From the NCBI GenBank assembly GCA_028015205.1, contig CM051516.1:24790593-24854592 (forward strand): 64,000 nucleotides of DNA, read 5' to 3'. How positions within the stretch are numbered: position 1 is the first letter of the stretch; each line of letters begins with the position of its first letter. Made by a program: the position numbers and the translations under genes. Shown here in pieces: positions 1 through 9,172 of the stretch. Source of the DNA: Mytilisepta virgata (lineage: Eukaryota; Mollusca; Bivalvia; Mytilida; Mytilidae). The notes under the pieces were generated by a model that saw only the letters and a program-made list of their open reading frames with translations, was not told the origin of the DNA and made no database searches.

Positions 1-540
1 CCTAAGTTTCACATTATATAACGATCTTCATGTTTAGTTATAATTTTTATATTGTGTGTGGACGCGATTTTTTAAGGTACGTTTCTCTGTTTTGTAACTT
101 TTTGTTAGTCTCTTTACCTCACAATCGTGATAGATATCTATGGGATTTGTGCAATCTCTAAAAATCCGTTCCTTTCTTTCTTTAAGTCTTATACGGTATC
201 GAACAATGTTCAGTATTACTGCTTTTTAAACGAAGTAACTGATGAGCAACAACTATCATTCATTAAACGCATTAATTTCGTGCGTGTCATAATAGTAAGC
301 ACTGTATCATTAGACAGCACATGTGTAAATATATAAAAAAAATATTGAGCGAGTAGATTTTAACAAAATTTAAATACATGTACATGTATATAGTATACGA
401 ATAAGCCAAAAATATGCCAGACACTAAGAGAAAGGGGGTTAAAATGATATTTCTTTTTTTCAAAATATTACAAAATTCATATGACTTGCTTGTATTGTAA
501 GTATTTAAGTTTTTGCAATTCATTAAGTCGCACAGATAAA
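1..540. other. AT-rich non-coding stretch
   Basis: I see no gene here. The short open frames have no recognisable protein features and no splice or repeat context. Confidence 0.5.
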
Positions 541-780
541 TGATTTAATCTATAGGTGTCTTAGACTTAAGGCAAATATTAAGCAATTACTTAACTTAAG
601 TTGTTTTATGCATATGACTTAAGTGGAGTGCGCGGGGTTTCAATAAACTAAGATTTTGCTAAGCAAATTCTTAACTTAAGTTGTTTTATGCATACTACTT
701 AGGCAATTTCGGCGGAGTTTACTTAACTTAGGTCATTTCTTAGTAAAATCTTAACTTAAGTAGTTTTATGCATACGGCCC
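541..780. repeat. CTTAAG-rich repeat, three 80-bp-spaced copies
   Basis: A core reading AACTTAAGTTGTTTTATGC (third copy with one base changed) starts at 593, 673 and 753, an exact 80-bp period. The intervening sequence is also rich in CTTAAG. The block ends where the decayed LINE fragment begins (about 781), so it is probably a separate small insertion or satellite-like element that truncated that LINE. Its class is unknown. Confidence 0.6.
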
Positions 781-1156
781 CTGGAACGTTACCTGTGTTG
801 AATACAATATTAAAAATTTTTACATATAAAGGCATAAAAATGTCACAAATGCTCTTTATATATTCATTAATAATTAAAACATCACCACATGCTTTTCCGT
901 TTTTCAACTCTTTAATACACTTATAAATTTCAGTTTCCGTTATACTAACATTAATTACATGATTACGTTCTGACTTCTACTTCTGGGGTAAGAGGAATTT
1001 CATCTTCCTCTGTTTCAGTGGAGTTCAGAGTTTTGAAAAAATCATATAAAACATTGATAGAAATATTTTGCTTTTTTTGGCCCCTTTTTAGCGTTCAAAA
1101 TCTTTCAAATTTCTTTAGGATTTGCATTTTTCAGTGTATCCATGTTATTTTTTTTT
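781..1156 (-). pseudogene. Decayed non-LTR retrotransposon, start of RT region (left piece of split element)
   Basis: Read on the minus strand, broken frames give LINE RT-region motifs: MDTLKNANPKEI just inside the edge, a FFKTLN segment, then LKNGKACGD and VKIFNIVFNTGNVP, which match the usual 'NPKEFW', 'LKNGKSxGxD' and 'LFNxxxxTGxxP' landmarks. Frameshifts and stops show it is dead. Its upstream endonuclease part is found 5.5 kb to the right on the same strand (6640-7800). The two pieces are separated by the intact plus-strand retrotransposon. The RT catalytic core is missing, cut off at the CTTAAG repeat near 781. Confidence 0.75.
1147..1155. repeat. Candidate target-site duplication, left copy
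   Basis: A followed by eight T (the run has nine T in all). The right partner A+T8 is at 6631-6639, directly after the A-rich tail of the retrotransposon. Removing the insertion and one copy restores an open minus-strand frame across the junction (...HSKEIKK / NNMDTLKN...), which independently supports this site. A homopolymer makes the exact limits uncertain by a base or two. Confidence 0.65.
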
Positions 1157-1274
1157 CACGTATTTTCTATTTGGACGTATGCCGGGTGATTACTACTCAC
1201 TAACTGTAAGTTGTCGTATATGATTATAGATTTCTGCATCTTTCTACTTAAAACATACGGTCATTGAAAACTAA

Positions 1275-2303
1275 ATGTTAAGGATACATAGTATGACAAG
1301 AAGAAAAAACAGACCAACCAAGAAACCTAAAATAATGTCATCACCGACTGAAGAGTCTTCTTCTACCTCGCCTAATTCTCCAATGAAATCAAGTGCAACT
1401 TTAACCACAACTATTTTACCTCAACATGATCCTGTTACATCAACACCTATTGAAACTAAGCAGGACCCTAAAAGGAAACGTCCTGATATCTCTTCTGTCT
1501 CCACAAATGGCGAATCATTCTTGAGTGAATCTGACCCCGAACATCTTAAAATCAAGATTCAGTCAATAATTGAAGAATCTGTAAAAGCGGCAACAAATGC
1601 TGCTGTTCTAGCTGCAAAATCTGCCATAGAAACTGGTTTGGAATCCCTTTTCAATCATAAAATGGATATACTTGAAAATCGTATATTCGAATTAGAAAAA
1701 TGTCATGATAAAAATTTTGAGTGTAATGAAAAATTGAACAAAGAACTTTTTACTGTAAAGTCTGAGTTAAAATCAAAGGATGCTGCAATAATGTCCCTGC
1801 AAACACAACTGAAACAGACTCAAAAAGATCTAAAACAGTGTCGCATGGAGTTAAATGATAATGCTCAATACACTAGAAAAAACACAGTGCGTATATTTGG
1901 TCTAGAGCAAACCGATTTCAAAAATGAAGATATATACGAGCTTATCCAAAAGCTCTTCTCGAAAAAACTCAGTTTATCTGATATTGATGTTGAAATTGCA
2001 CATCGAGTTGGACCAGAGAAAAATGCTGATGGCTTGATTAATAAAACAAGAGCAGTGATATGTAAAATGCTCCGGCGAACTGACAAAATGAAAGTTATTG
2101 CTGCTAGGCGTCAGTTGAAGGGTCAAAAGGTATCCATTAGCGATGAGCTTACCAAAGACAATTTTCAGTTACTGAAGAAATTACAGGAACATGAACTGAT
2201 TGAGCAGGCGTGGTCATTCAACGGTAAAATTTTTGCAAAAGACACAAATGATGTTATAAAGCGAATTATTGACATTAACCAAGTATCAACAATTTTTACT
2301 TAA
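1275..2303 (+). CDS. Retrotransposon ORF1 protein (coiled coil + RRM-like), 342 aa
   Basis: This is the likely RNA-binding, particle-forming ORF1 protein of the non-LTR element. Residues 1-80 are Ser/Thr/Pro-rich and basic (RRKNRPTKKPK near the N-terminus, KRKRP at 66-70, a possible nuclear signal). Residues about 125-200 are a charged heptad-like stretch that should form a coiled coil. Residues 203-285 begin NTVRIFGL and include EIAHRVGP and AVICKMLRRTDKMKVI, the usual pattern of the RRM-like domain in LINE ORF1 proteins. A small C-terminal domain follows (VSISDELT, AWSFNGKIFAKD). No CCHC knuckle is seen. An alternative start is Met7, and the first ATG is used because the frame is open from there. 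The ORF is intact, with a normal length for this class. Confidence 0.85.
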   Translation: MLRIHSMTRRKNRPTKKPKIMSSPTEESSSTSPNSPMKSSATLTTTILPQHDPVTSTPIETKQDPKRKRPDISSVSTNGESFLSESDPEHLKIKIQSIIEESVKAATNAAVLAAKSAIETGLESLFNHKMDILENRIFELEKCHDKNFECNEKLNKELFTVKSELKSKDAAIMSLQTQLKQTQKDLKQCRMELNDNAQYTRKNTVRIFGLEQTDFKNEDIYELIQKLFSKKLSLSDIDVEIAHRVGPEKNADGLINKTRAVICKMLRRTDKMKVIAARRQLKGQKVSISDELTKDNFQLLKKLQEHELIEQAWSFNGKIFAKDTNDVIKRIIDINQVSTIFT

Positions 2304-2854
2304 CTTGCCAACTCCTTTAATTGTTTAAACCTGCTTGTCATGTATATGTTTTGTAACGATAATTTATTCCTAATCCTCCAAAGTAATATATTGTTCGGTG
2401 AATTTTAAAGTAACAGGTGATGAGATGGTGAACTATACTTTTCTCGATATTTCTTTGTAAAATAATTTGCACAATAATGAACTGTTTTAGCCTCAGTTTT
2501 GTATAAGTATTTGTTATCCACTTTCCCATTGATTGTTTATTTACAATATGCACGTTTCTACAGCTGATGTACTAATATATATAAATGCATTTGTATTCAC
2601 CTTTTGTACTTACTATATGTTTTTTGTATATATTTTCGATATGGAATAGTCTGCCTTCAAACAGTATGATCTTAACCAATCTCGCAACTTATGATTTGCA
2701 CAAAAATGATATGGGTTGATCAGTTCAGGGCGTGTATCGGTCGCTTTGATAGTCTTGTTAAGTGTACACAATTCTTCTGTTCTACCGGGAAATTTGCTTT
2801 TAAACAACTGAAATTTTCAGTCTCTCAGTATACTAGTTTATTTTGTAGTGTTTT
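2304..2854 (+). other. Spacer between retrotransposon ORF1 and ORF2
   Basis: This 551-bp non-coding stretch is longer than the overlaps or short gaps seen in many two-ORF LINEs. ORF2 is in a different frame from ORF1, so its translation would need reinitiation, internal entry or a separate transcript. Nothing recognisable as a regulatory structure was seen. Confidence 0.5.
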
Positions 2855-5800
2855 GTGTGTATACTCGTGTGCAGTATCCCCCCCCATAAGATTGCTATGA
2901 TGTTATTTTTATTACTGGTCACCTCGGGGTCTATTCATCCCAATCCAGGACCGACCGTAGATTTGTGCGTTTGTCACATTAATGCTCGGAGCTTGTATGC
3001 ATTTGATAATAATTTGAATTCGAATCGTTCAAAATTAGACGAGATTGAGTCCGTACTGTGTAACCATTACCAATATGATATTATATGCATAAGTGAAACC
3101 TGGCTAAAGTCCAGTATATCGAATGATGATATCAAACTTCCTAAATATACTGTGTATCGCAAAGACCGGTCGGATGACTCGGGTTACGGTGGGGTTGCAA
3201 TCTATGTGGCGGACCATCTTCTAGCCGAGCATCGCACGGAGTTTGAAATACCAGGTTTAGAGTATTTGTGTATTGAAGTCAAGAACTGTAACAAGTCGAT
3301 TTTAGTCGGTGTGTGCTATAGACCACCGTCAAATCTTTCAAATATGCGAAAAACTTTTATTGAGAATTTTAAACGCGTTATTGAAAATATGAAATCGTTT
3401 GGTTCCGACTTCATGGTTATTACGGGTGACTTTAATGATAGGTGTGTATCTTGGCTGGATAATCATCGAAATAGTGATCTCGGTGTTAATCTACTTAATT
3501 TGTCCTCTATCTATAACTTGACACAACTGGTTAATGAACCGACTAGATATACGGATGACTGCGCGTCCCTGTTAGATCTAATATTTACCGATTGTGATAG
3601 GTTTGTTACGGATCACGGAGTTAAACCACCGTTACTCAACCTTGACCATTGTACTATTTATTGTAAGTTTAATTTCAGGGTGAATAGACCTCGTGCATTC
3701 ACGCGACGAGTTTGGGATTATAATGCAACTGATTTTTTTAGCTTAAATACTGCCCTTAGCAACGCACCGTTTGACATTGCATATGACATATTTGATGATA
3801 TAGATGACATTGTCTCATATACTAATAGTTTGATTATCACAACCTGTGCCGAATTTATACCGAACAAACTCGTGACAATAAGGCATAAGGATAAACCGTG
3901 GATGAGTAACGAAGTAAGACGAGCAATTCGTAATCGCAATCGCCGTTTTAAAAAATTCCAGAGGACTCGTCGTGACGAAGACAAACTACTTCATATCATT
4001 GCACGACGAGAAGTAAATCGCCTGAAGAGAGAAGCGAAACTTAGATACGAAAATAAACTTGTAAAATCGCTCTCTAATAAAAATCTTGACCCCAGAAAAT
4101 TTTGGTCCCTTAGCAAATCAGTTTTGGGAGCGAATTCGGACAGAGTTATTCCCCCGCTTAAGGAAAATAATAAAGTTATTTCTGATGATCTCGAGAAAGC
4201 TGAAAATTTTAACTGCCATTTTGTTAGTCATATGTCTATTAATACTACTGAAATTCCAGTACTCCCACCTCTAAGTTATCTTACTGAGGGGAGAATTCAG
4301 AGTGTAACAGCGCACGAGACAGACGTCCTTAAATATCTAGGTATGATAAATCCTAATAAATCTAGTGGTCCTGATGGTATATCAAATCATATTCTTAAGT
4401 ATTGTGCGAACTCATTATATAAACCACTCACGAGACTTTTCAACTACTCGCTTCAACTTGGAATTTACCCTTCTAGCTGGAAAATTTCAAATGTGTGCCC
4501 AGTCTTTAAAAACAAAGGTGATAGATGTGATAAGTGTAATTATCGTCCAATAGCCTTGTTATCCAGTGTATCAAAAATATTCGAGAAAATTATATACAAG
4601 TCTTTATATGAATTTTTTGTGTTGCACGACTTATTAATTTGTGAAAATTCAGGGTTTAAGAAAAATGATTCAACTGTAAATCAGTTAATTGCTATAACCC
4701 ATGAGATTTATAAGAGTCTCGATAAGGGTAAGGATGTTTGTACTGTTTTTCTTGATGTATCCAAAGCTTTTGATAAAGTCTGGCATTCAGGCTTAGTTTT
4801 CAAACTTAAACAATTTGGCATAGGTGGAAAATTACTTGATCTTCTTGCAAATTATCTGTATGGTCGCTCACAGCGTGTTGTTATTAATGGTCGCTCATCC
4901 TCGACTCAACCAATATCTGCTGGTGTTCCTCAAGGGTCAATTTTAGGTCCCCTACTTTTTCTGGTATATGTAAATGATATAAAGCGTGATATTGTGAGTA
5001 ATATTAAACTATTTGCTGATGACACTTCGCTCATTCGGGAAATATGTGATCCTTTATTTGATTTTTTTACCCTAAACCGTGACCTTGAAACTTTAAATAC
5101 ATGGTCTAAACAGTGGCTAGTTACTTTTAATGCGACCAAAACGGAATACCTGGTCATTTCCAAAAAACCCTTAAAACGTCCTTTGCCACCACTTATTTTA
5201 AATAATGTTATAATTAAGCAAGTGTCGTGCCATAAACATCTTAGTTTAATATTGACGTGGTCGGAACACATCACCGACATTTGTAAGAGATGTAACAGGC
5301 GCTTAGATATTATTCTTAAGATGCGCCATGTTTTGCCAAGATTTTGTCTGGAAAAACTCTACAAGTCTTTTGTCCGTTCACTCTTAGACTATGGTGACGT
5401 TATATATGATAATTGTTCGGATATTGAATCGACCGTTATTGAAAATGTTCAACGGCGGGCTTGCTTGATTATAACAGGTGCCATTAGGGTAACTAAACAC
5501 CAAACTTTATTGAAAGAAGTTGGTTTAGAAACCCTAAAGACACGTAGAAAAGTACACAGGCTTTCATATTTATATAAAATAAAAAACAACTTAACACCTT
5601 CTTATCTGACTACCATCCACCCCCTCTTGAACCATAGTACGAATAATTATGATCTTAGGAGACGATCACAACTAATTCCGCTTAGAATTAGGACTGCCTG
5701 TTTTTATAACTCATTTTTGGCCACTTCAATTAGGGACTGGAATAACCTTTCACCAGATATTCATACTGCGACCTCATTATGTACTTTTAAAAATCTACTT

Positions 5801-6211
5801 AGAAAATCTGAAGGAGTAAGTACTAAACCTGTCTACTCCCTTGGACATGGCTATGAAAAAACCATCCATACAAGACTTCGTCTAGGTTTGAGTGGCTTAA
5901 ACCAGCACCTATTTAACTACAATTTAATTTCTTACAAGACTTGCACTCAGTGTACCCAAAACAAAAATGAAAGCATTGAACATTTCTTGTTTCATTGCGA
6001 TCGCTATAGAAACCCTAGAATAAATTTATTACTTGGTGTCAAAAATATTTTATGTCCTGATTTGAATATAGCTATGTTGCGAGATTTATGTCCATCTTAT
6101 TTAAGTAAAATTCTAATTGAAGGAAGTGATGACCTGTCGTCTGAAACAAACTTCGAATTATTTAAATGTGTATTCAAATATATCAAGTCATCTGGAAGAT
6201 TTTCCCGATAA
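2855..6211 (+). CDS. Retrotransposon ORF2: AP endonuclease + reverse transcriptase, 1118 aa
   Basis: This is the enzyme that nicks target DNA and copies the element RNA. A hydrophobic leader (residues 15-22) runs into HPNPGP at 28-33, a 2A-like sequence. The APE-type endonuclease spans about 36-275: HINARSL (Asn43), SETWL (Glu81), YRPPS (156-160), GDFN (191-194), LDLIFT (240-245) and DH (264-265). The RT spans about 490-790: SSGPDG (503-508), NYRPIALLSS (562-571), LDVSKAFDKVWH with catalytic Asp (633-644), GVPQGSILGPL (690-700) and the FADDTS active site (720-725). A C-terminal C-x2-C-x9-H-x4-C knuckle lies at 1030-1048. All expected catalytic residues are present. The segment after the RT core (SCHKHLSLILTWSEHI) looks a few residues shorter than usual, perhaps a small in-frame deletion. 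Met15 or Met16 are alternative starts. Confidence 0.95.
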   Translation: MCILVCSIPPHKIAMMLFLLLVTSGSIHPNPGPTVDLCVCHINARSLYAFDNNLNSNRSKLDEIESVLCNHYQYDIICISETWLKSSISNDDIKLPKYTVYRKDRSDDSGYGGVAIYVADHLLAEHRTEFEIPGLEYLCIEVKNCNKSILVGVCYRPPSNLSNMRKTFIENFKRVIENMKSFGSDFMVITGDFNDRCVSWLDNHRNSDLGVNLLNLSSIYNLTQLVNEPTRYTDDCASLLDLIFTDCDRFVTDHGVKPPLLNLDHCTIYCKFNFRVNRPRAFTRRVWDYNATDFFSLNTALSNAPFDIAYDIFDDIDDIVSYTNSLIITTCAEFIPNKLVTIRHKDKPWMSNEVRRAIRNRNRRFKKFQRTRRDEDKLLHIIARREVNRLKREAKLRYENKLVKSLSNKNLDPRKFWSLSKSVLGANSDRVIPPLKENNKVISDDLEKAENFNCHFVSHMSINTTEIPVLPPLSYLTEGRIQSVTAHETDVLKYLGMINPNKSSGPDGISNHILKYCANSLYKPLTRLFNYSLQLGIYPSSWKISNVCPVFKNKGDRCDKCNYRPIALLSSVSKIFEKIIYKSLYEFFVLHDLLICENSGFKKNDSTVNQLIAITHEIYKSLDKGKDVCTVFLDVSKAFDKVWHSGLVFKLKQFGIGGKLLDLLANYLYGRSQRVVINGRSSSTQPISAGVPQGSILGPLLFLVYVNDIKRDIVSNIKLFADDTSLIREICDPLFDFFTLNRDLETLNTWSKQWLVTFNATKTEYLVISKKPLKRPLPPLILNNVIIKQVSCHKHLSLILTWSEHITDICKRCNRRLDIILKMRHVLPRFCLEKLYKSFVRSLLDYGDVIYDNCSDIESTVIENVQRRACLIITGAIRVTKHQTLLKEVGLETLKTRRKVHRLSYLYKIKNNLTPSYLTTIHPLLNHSTNNYDLRRRSQLIPLRIRTACFYNSFLATSIRDWNNLSPDIHTATSLCTFKNLLRKSEGVSTKPVYSLGHGYEKTIHTRLRLGLSGLNQHLFNYNLISYKTCTQCTQNKNESIEHFLFHCDRYRNPRINLLLGVKNILCPDLNIAMLRDLCPSYLSKILIEGSDDLSSETNFELFKCVFKYIKSSGRFSR

Positions 6212-6300
6212 GAAACTAAGTCGTCATTCTACATGTAAACAATATTTTTTTATATTTTTTATTTTTTTATTTTATTATGTTTTTATTATGTTAATCTGAC

Positions 6301-6460
6301 TTTGTGTGTGTGTGTGTGATGGAGTGTTATGGTGTGTGTGTGTGTGTGATGGAGTGTCATGGTGTGTGTGTGTGTTTGATGGTGATTGTGTGTGTGCGTG
6401 ATGGTGCGTGCGAGTGATGGTGCGTGTGTGGGGGTGTTGTGTGTGTGTATGTGTTTCTTT
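6301..6460. repeat. TG-rich microsatellite in the retrotransposon 3' UTR
   Basis: Runs of (TG)n are interrupted by repeated GATGGAGTGT/GATGGTG motifs. The stretch lies between the ORF2 stop and the A-rich tail and belongs to the element. His/Thr-rich open frames on the minus strand here are by-products of the repeat. Confidence 0.9.
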
Positions 6461-6630
6461 TTCTTCATCTTGTATATAATGTTTTGTACTATTGAAGATA
6501 TATATTGATGTATTGTTAAATGCTAAATGTATTGTACTGTATGTCAATGTATGTATATATGTTTGAGGAGAACCGCTTGTAGCCTCTGGCTGTTGGTAAT
6601 CCTCGTTAAATAAATAAAGAATTAAATTAA

Positions 6631-6639
6631 ATTTTTTTT
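6631..6639. repeat. Candidate target-site duplication, right copy
   Basis: A followed by eight T, partner of 1147-1155, at the boundary between the retrotransposon's A-rich tail and the resumed older LINE on the minus strand. Confidence 0.65.
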
Positions 6640-7800
6640 ATCTCTTTGCTATGGTTTCTTATTGAAATATTCTTTTGTTTCTTATATTCCCGCTCTAATC
6701 TTTTCATTTGCAATCGATTATGTTCATTTTTGTTATATGTGTACAGGCTCTTCGCAACACGAAAGTGTTTCCGTTTTTTCCTGCATTCTTTTTGAAACCT
6801 AGGTTTATTATCATTTGAATGATTAAAACTATCACTACGAACATTGTATGTACCAAATACGATTTCGAATGATTCTAAAATGAATGAATTCAAGCGTCCA
6901 ATAATTTCATTTATATTTTCTATTGACAAATTACTAGCCTCTGAAGTGCTGAGTTCGTTTTCTAGGTCAGCTGATTTATTTCTATCTACGTTTTCCTTAA
7001 ACTCGTTTACCTTTTAAATACTCCATTTTTTTAAAGTTTTTTTACGTTTTCATTTTCATTTTCTTTGATACTTAAATCAACATTAACACAATTCTTAATC
7101 ACTATTCAGGTTCAATGGAGAGTTGACATAGAGTGAATTCACATGAGAAAAGTCCAAGACGTTTAATTTTTCAACATGACATAAAAAAGAATGTGTACAA
7201 ATAAAATAATCAACAACACTACAAGTGAACATGCCATCTTTATCCCCAGTCACTCTACCATTCAATATAAATAAATAATTATTTTTACACACATCTAACA
7301 ATAAGCTACCGTAGGTAATTTTTTTTTTATAAATCTTTACGATTTCGTACATGAGACATATTTAAAAGGTTTAAACAGCTAGAATAGTCAGAAATTATTT
7401 CATTTGAATTATCATGTCGGCACTGCAAATTTTCATGGAAATCTAAGAAATTTCCAGTTCTACTATTAAAATCTCCAGTAAGAACTAGATTTTTGAAATT
7501 TAATGAAAACTTCAAAATCTCTTACTCAAGCTAATTGAGTGCATCTGAAATTTTGTACAAAGAATTTTCTGGGGGGATATAAATAGTCTTCATCAATATC
7601 AAACATTTTGTTCGAAATTTTGACACATAGGACCAATTTACTGTTAGTTTCAATACGTCGAATATGTTTTTCTAGGTTTTCTTTGTAGCCAAAAAAAATC
7701 CCCCAGGACACAGGTGGTCTATAGGGGTTTCTGGGGTCTTTACGTAAACACAATACTGACATTATAAATATGCAGTATCTCCAAAATTACAACATCAGTT
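6640..7800 (-). pseudogene. Decayed non-LTR retrotransposon, endonuclease region (right piece of split element)
   Basis: Minus-strand broken frames, in order from 7800 down: SDETDVVILEIL, a loop ending KENLEKHIRRIE, KISNKMFDIDEDY followed by a PP pair (the 'YxPP' site), LVLTGDFNSRTG (endonuclease GDFN), a stretch with VVDYFIC and DFSHVNSLY (the 'SDH' site altered to SH), then KPRFQKECRKKRKHFRVAK and a basic linker ending NHSKEIKK at the junction. This is an APE-type endonuclease plus the linker before RT. Frames shift at least twice and stops are present. The continuation lies at 781-1156. It is a different family from the intact element that split it. Confidence 0.8.
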
Positions 7801-8995
7801 TCATCAGAGAAAAGGGCGGTGGGTTCCATATAAAATAAATTAGTTGATGCACCCACGATAATTGTTCTAGTAAATTTTAAAATAGAATAATAACATCTTA
7901 ACTGACGAGCGATATCGAGTCCACCTCCGTCCTACATTCGTAACCTCTCCCTCACGAAAGAATATCCTACAGCCGGTCCAATAGTTTTTTATTACCTAAT
8001 AAAGTGTATTTTTTTCTGTTTTATTGAGTCAAATTTTAGTATTGTATCTGTTTCGCTATTAAAATTGTCCAGTCGGTCTATTGCACTCCCGATGAACTAT
8101 TGCACTGTGCAATATTCTGCACGTGGCGTCTATAACACCGACCCGAGATTACCTTTGAACGACATTTCTGATTGACTTTCAGTTATGCCGATTGGCCAAT
8201 CAAATAATTCTTGTTTAATCGACTCGGGATGGGTCGTCTACGGCATCCAACAATCAATATAATTTCAATTCATATGACCAAAAGAGGAAAAACAATTGAA
8301 AGTGCATATTAGTGAAATCTAGATATTTTATTTGCACATGGACTTTTTAAATGAAAAATATAAAATCGCACGGGACTTTCAACAAAAATAAAACACAGGC
8401 TGGTTCAATACTACATATTGCTCAGTTTTACATCCTGGGTAAAAAGGGTCATTTTCGCAGTTTTTGACATATAACATGAAAACTTAAATTTAATTGTTTC
8501 AGATGCAATAAATTGGAATATTTTCCCTGAGGTTCTGGGAATGGCCAAAGGTTTTATTGCACGAGGCACCATTAAATAACTGAATAATGAAAGTACTATT
8601 TACCGATCAATAGTAATTAGACAGGAACAATGTACAATATTATTTTTATTATCTGTAATTTTCTACTGAAACTAATAAACTGAGGTATTTTTTATATTTA
8701 AGTTTTATATAATAATGAACCTTAGGCGAGTTTATAAATATACCAAAACTAGATTTACCCAGCTATCTCGATCATCACGTGACCTCTGGTAGTACATAGG
8801 TGTCAAATAATTGCTGTCGTTTATCAATACATATCAATGGGACTTGTTAATTAAATGCCCATAACTTATTTGTTATCGTGTGTTTGACACCACCCCACCC
8901 CTCATTGTATAGCTTATCACTTGGTCGTTTTAAATCAGTCCAGGGCATAACATATTTGCTTCAAATTTCATTTGAATTGTTCGTGTTTAGCGCCT
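7801..8995. other. Non-coding stretch between the decayed LINE and a DNA transposon
   Basis: No supported gene. A pyrimidine-rich segment near 7915-8000 and two near repeats of a 'CTATTGCAC' phrase (about 8076-8106) are visible but not assignable. Confidence 0.4.
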
Positions 8996-8998
8996 AAT
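8996..8998. repeat. AAT flank of TIR transposon, left
   Basis: The trinucleotide next to the left terminal inverted repeat. The same trinucleotide follows the right end at 12810-12812, the 3-bp length expected of a PIF/Harbinger-type target duplication. The usual consensus is TWA, so the match is imperfect. Confidence 0.4.
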
Positions 8999-9030
8999 AG
9001 AGGTTTCTCAACATCTTACGAACGAACGAA
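8999..9030. repeat. Left terminal inverted repeat
   Basis: About 32 bp starting AGAGGTTTCTCAACATC, matching the reverse complement of 12778-12809 with one mismatch. Confidence 0.85.
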
Positions 9031-9146
9031 AATCGCCCTAACTTGACGTAACTTGCCGTAACGAAAAAAGAGGGAGCGCTTATTTATTCATTAATTTTGG
9101 ACTATCGGATGTGCACTTCCGTTAGAAATTTCTTCCGAATAAACAA

Positions 9147-9172
9147 AACAAAACAAAACAAAAACATACATG
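9147..9172. repeat. (AAAAC)n microsatellite
   Basis: Short run of about four AAAAC repeats inside the DNA transposon. Confidence 0.7.

Larger units (their letters stand above)
1157..6639 (+). mobile_element. Full-length CR1/jockey-type non-LTR retrotransposon, two intact ORFs
   Basis: The element has a short leader (about 118 bp), ORF1 at 1275-2303, a 551-bp spacer, ORF2 with endonuclease and reverse transcriptase at 2855-6211, a 3' UTR with a TG-rich microsatellite, and an A-rich tail of AAATAAATAAAG type ending near 6630. It sits inside an older minus-strand LINE and is flanked by a candidate A(T)8 target-site duplication (the right copy, 6631-6639, is included in this span). Both ORFs are uninterrupted, so the insertion is young and may be competent. 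The clade call (CR1/L2/Rex1-like within the jockey superfamily) rests on motif style and the NPGP leader. Phylogeny was not done. Confidence 0.85.

Noticed and set aside
6275..6547. His/Thr-rich minus-strand frames
   Set aside because: Reverse-strand reading of a TG microsatellite in the retrotransposon 3' UTR.
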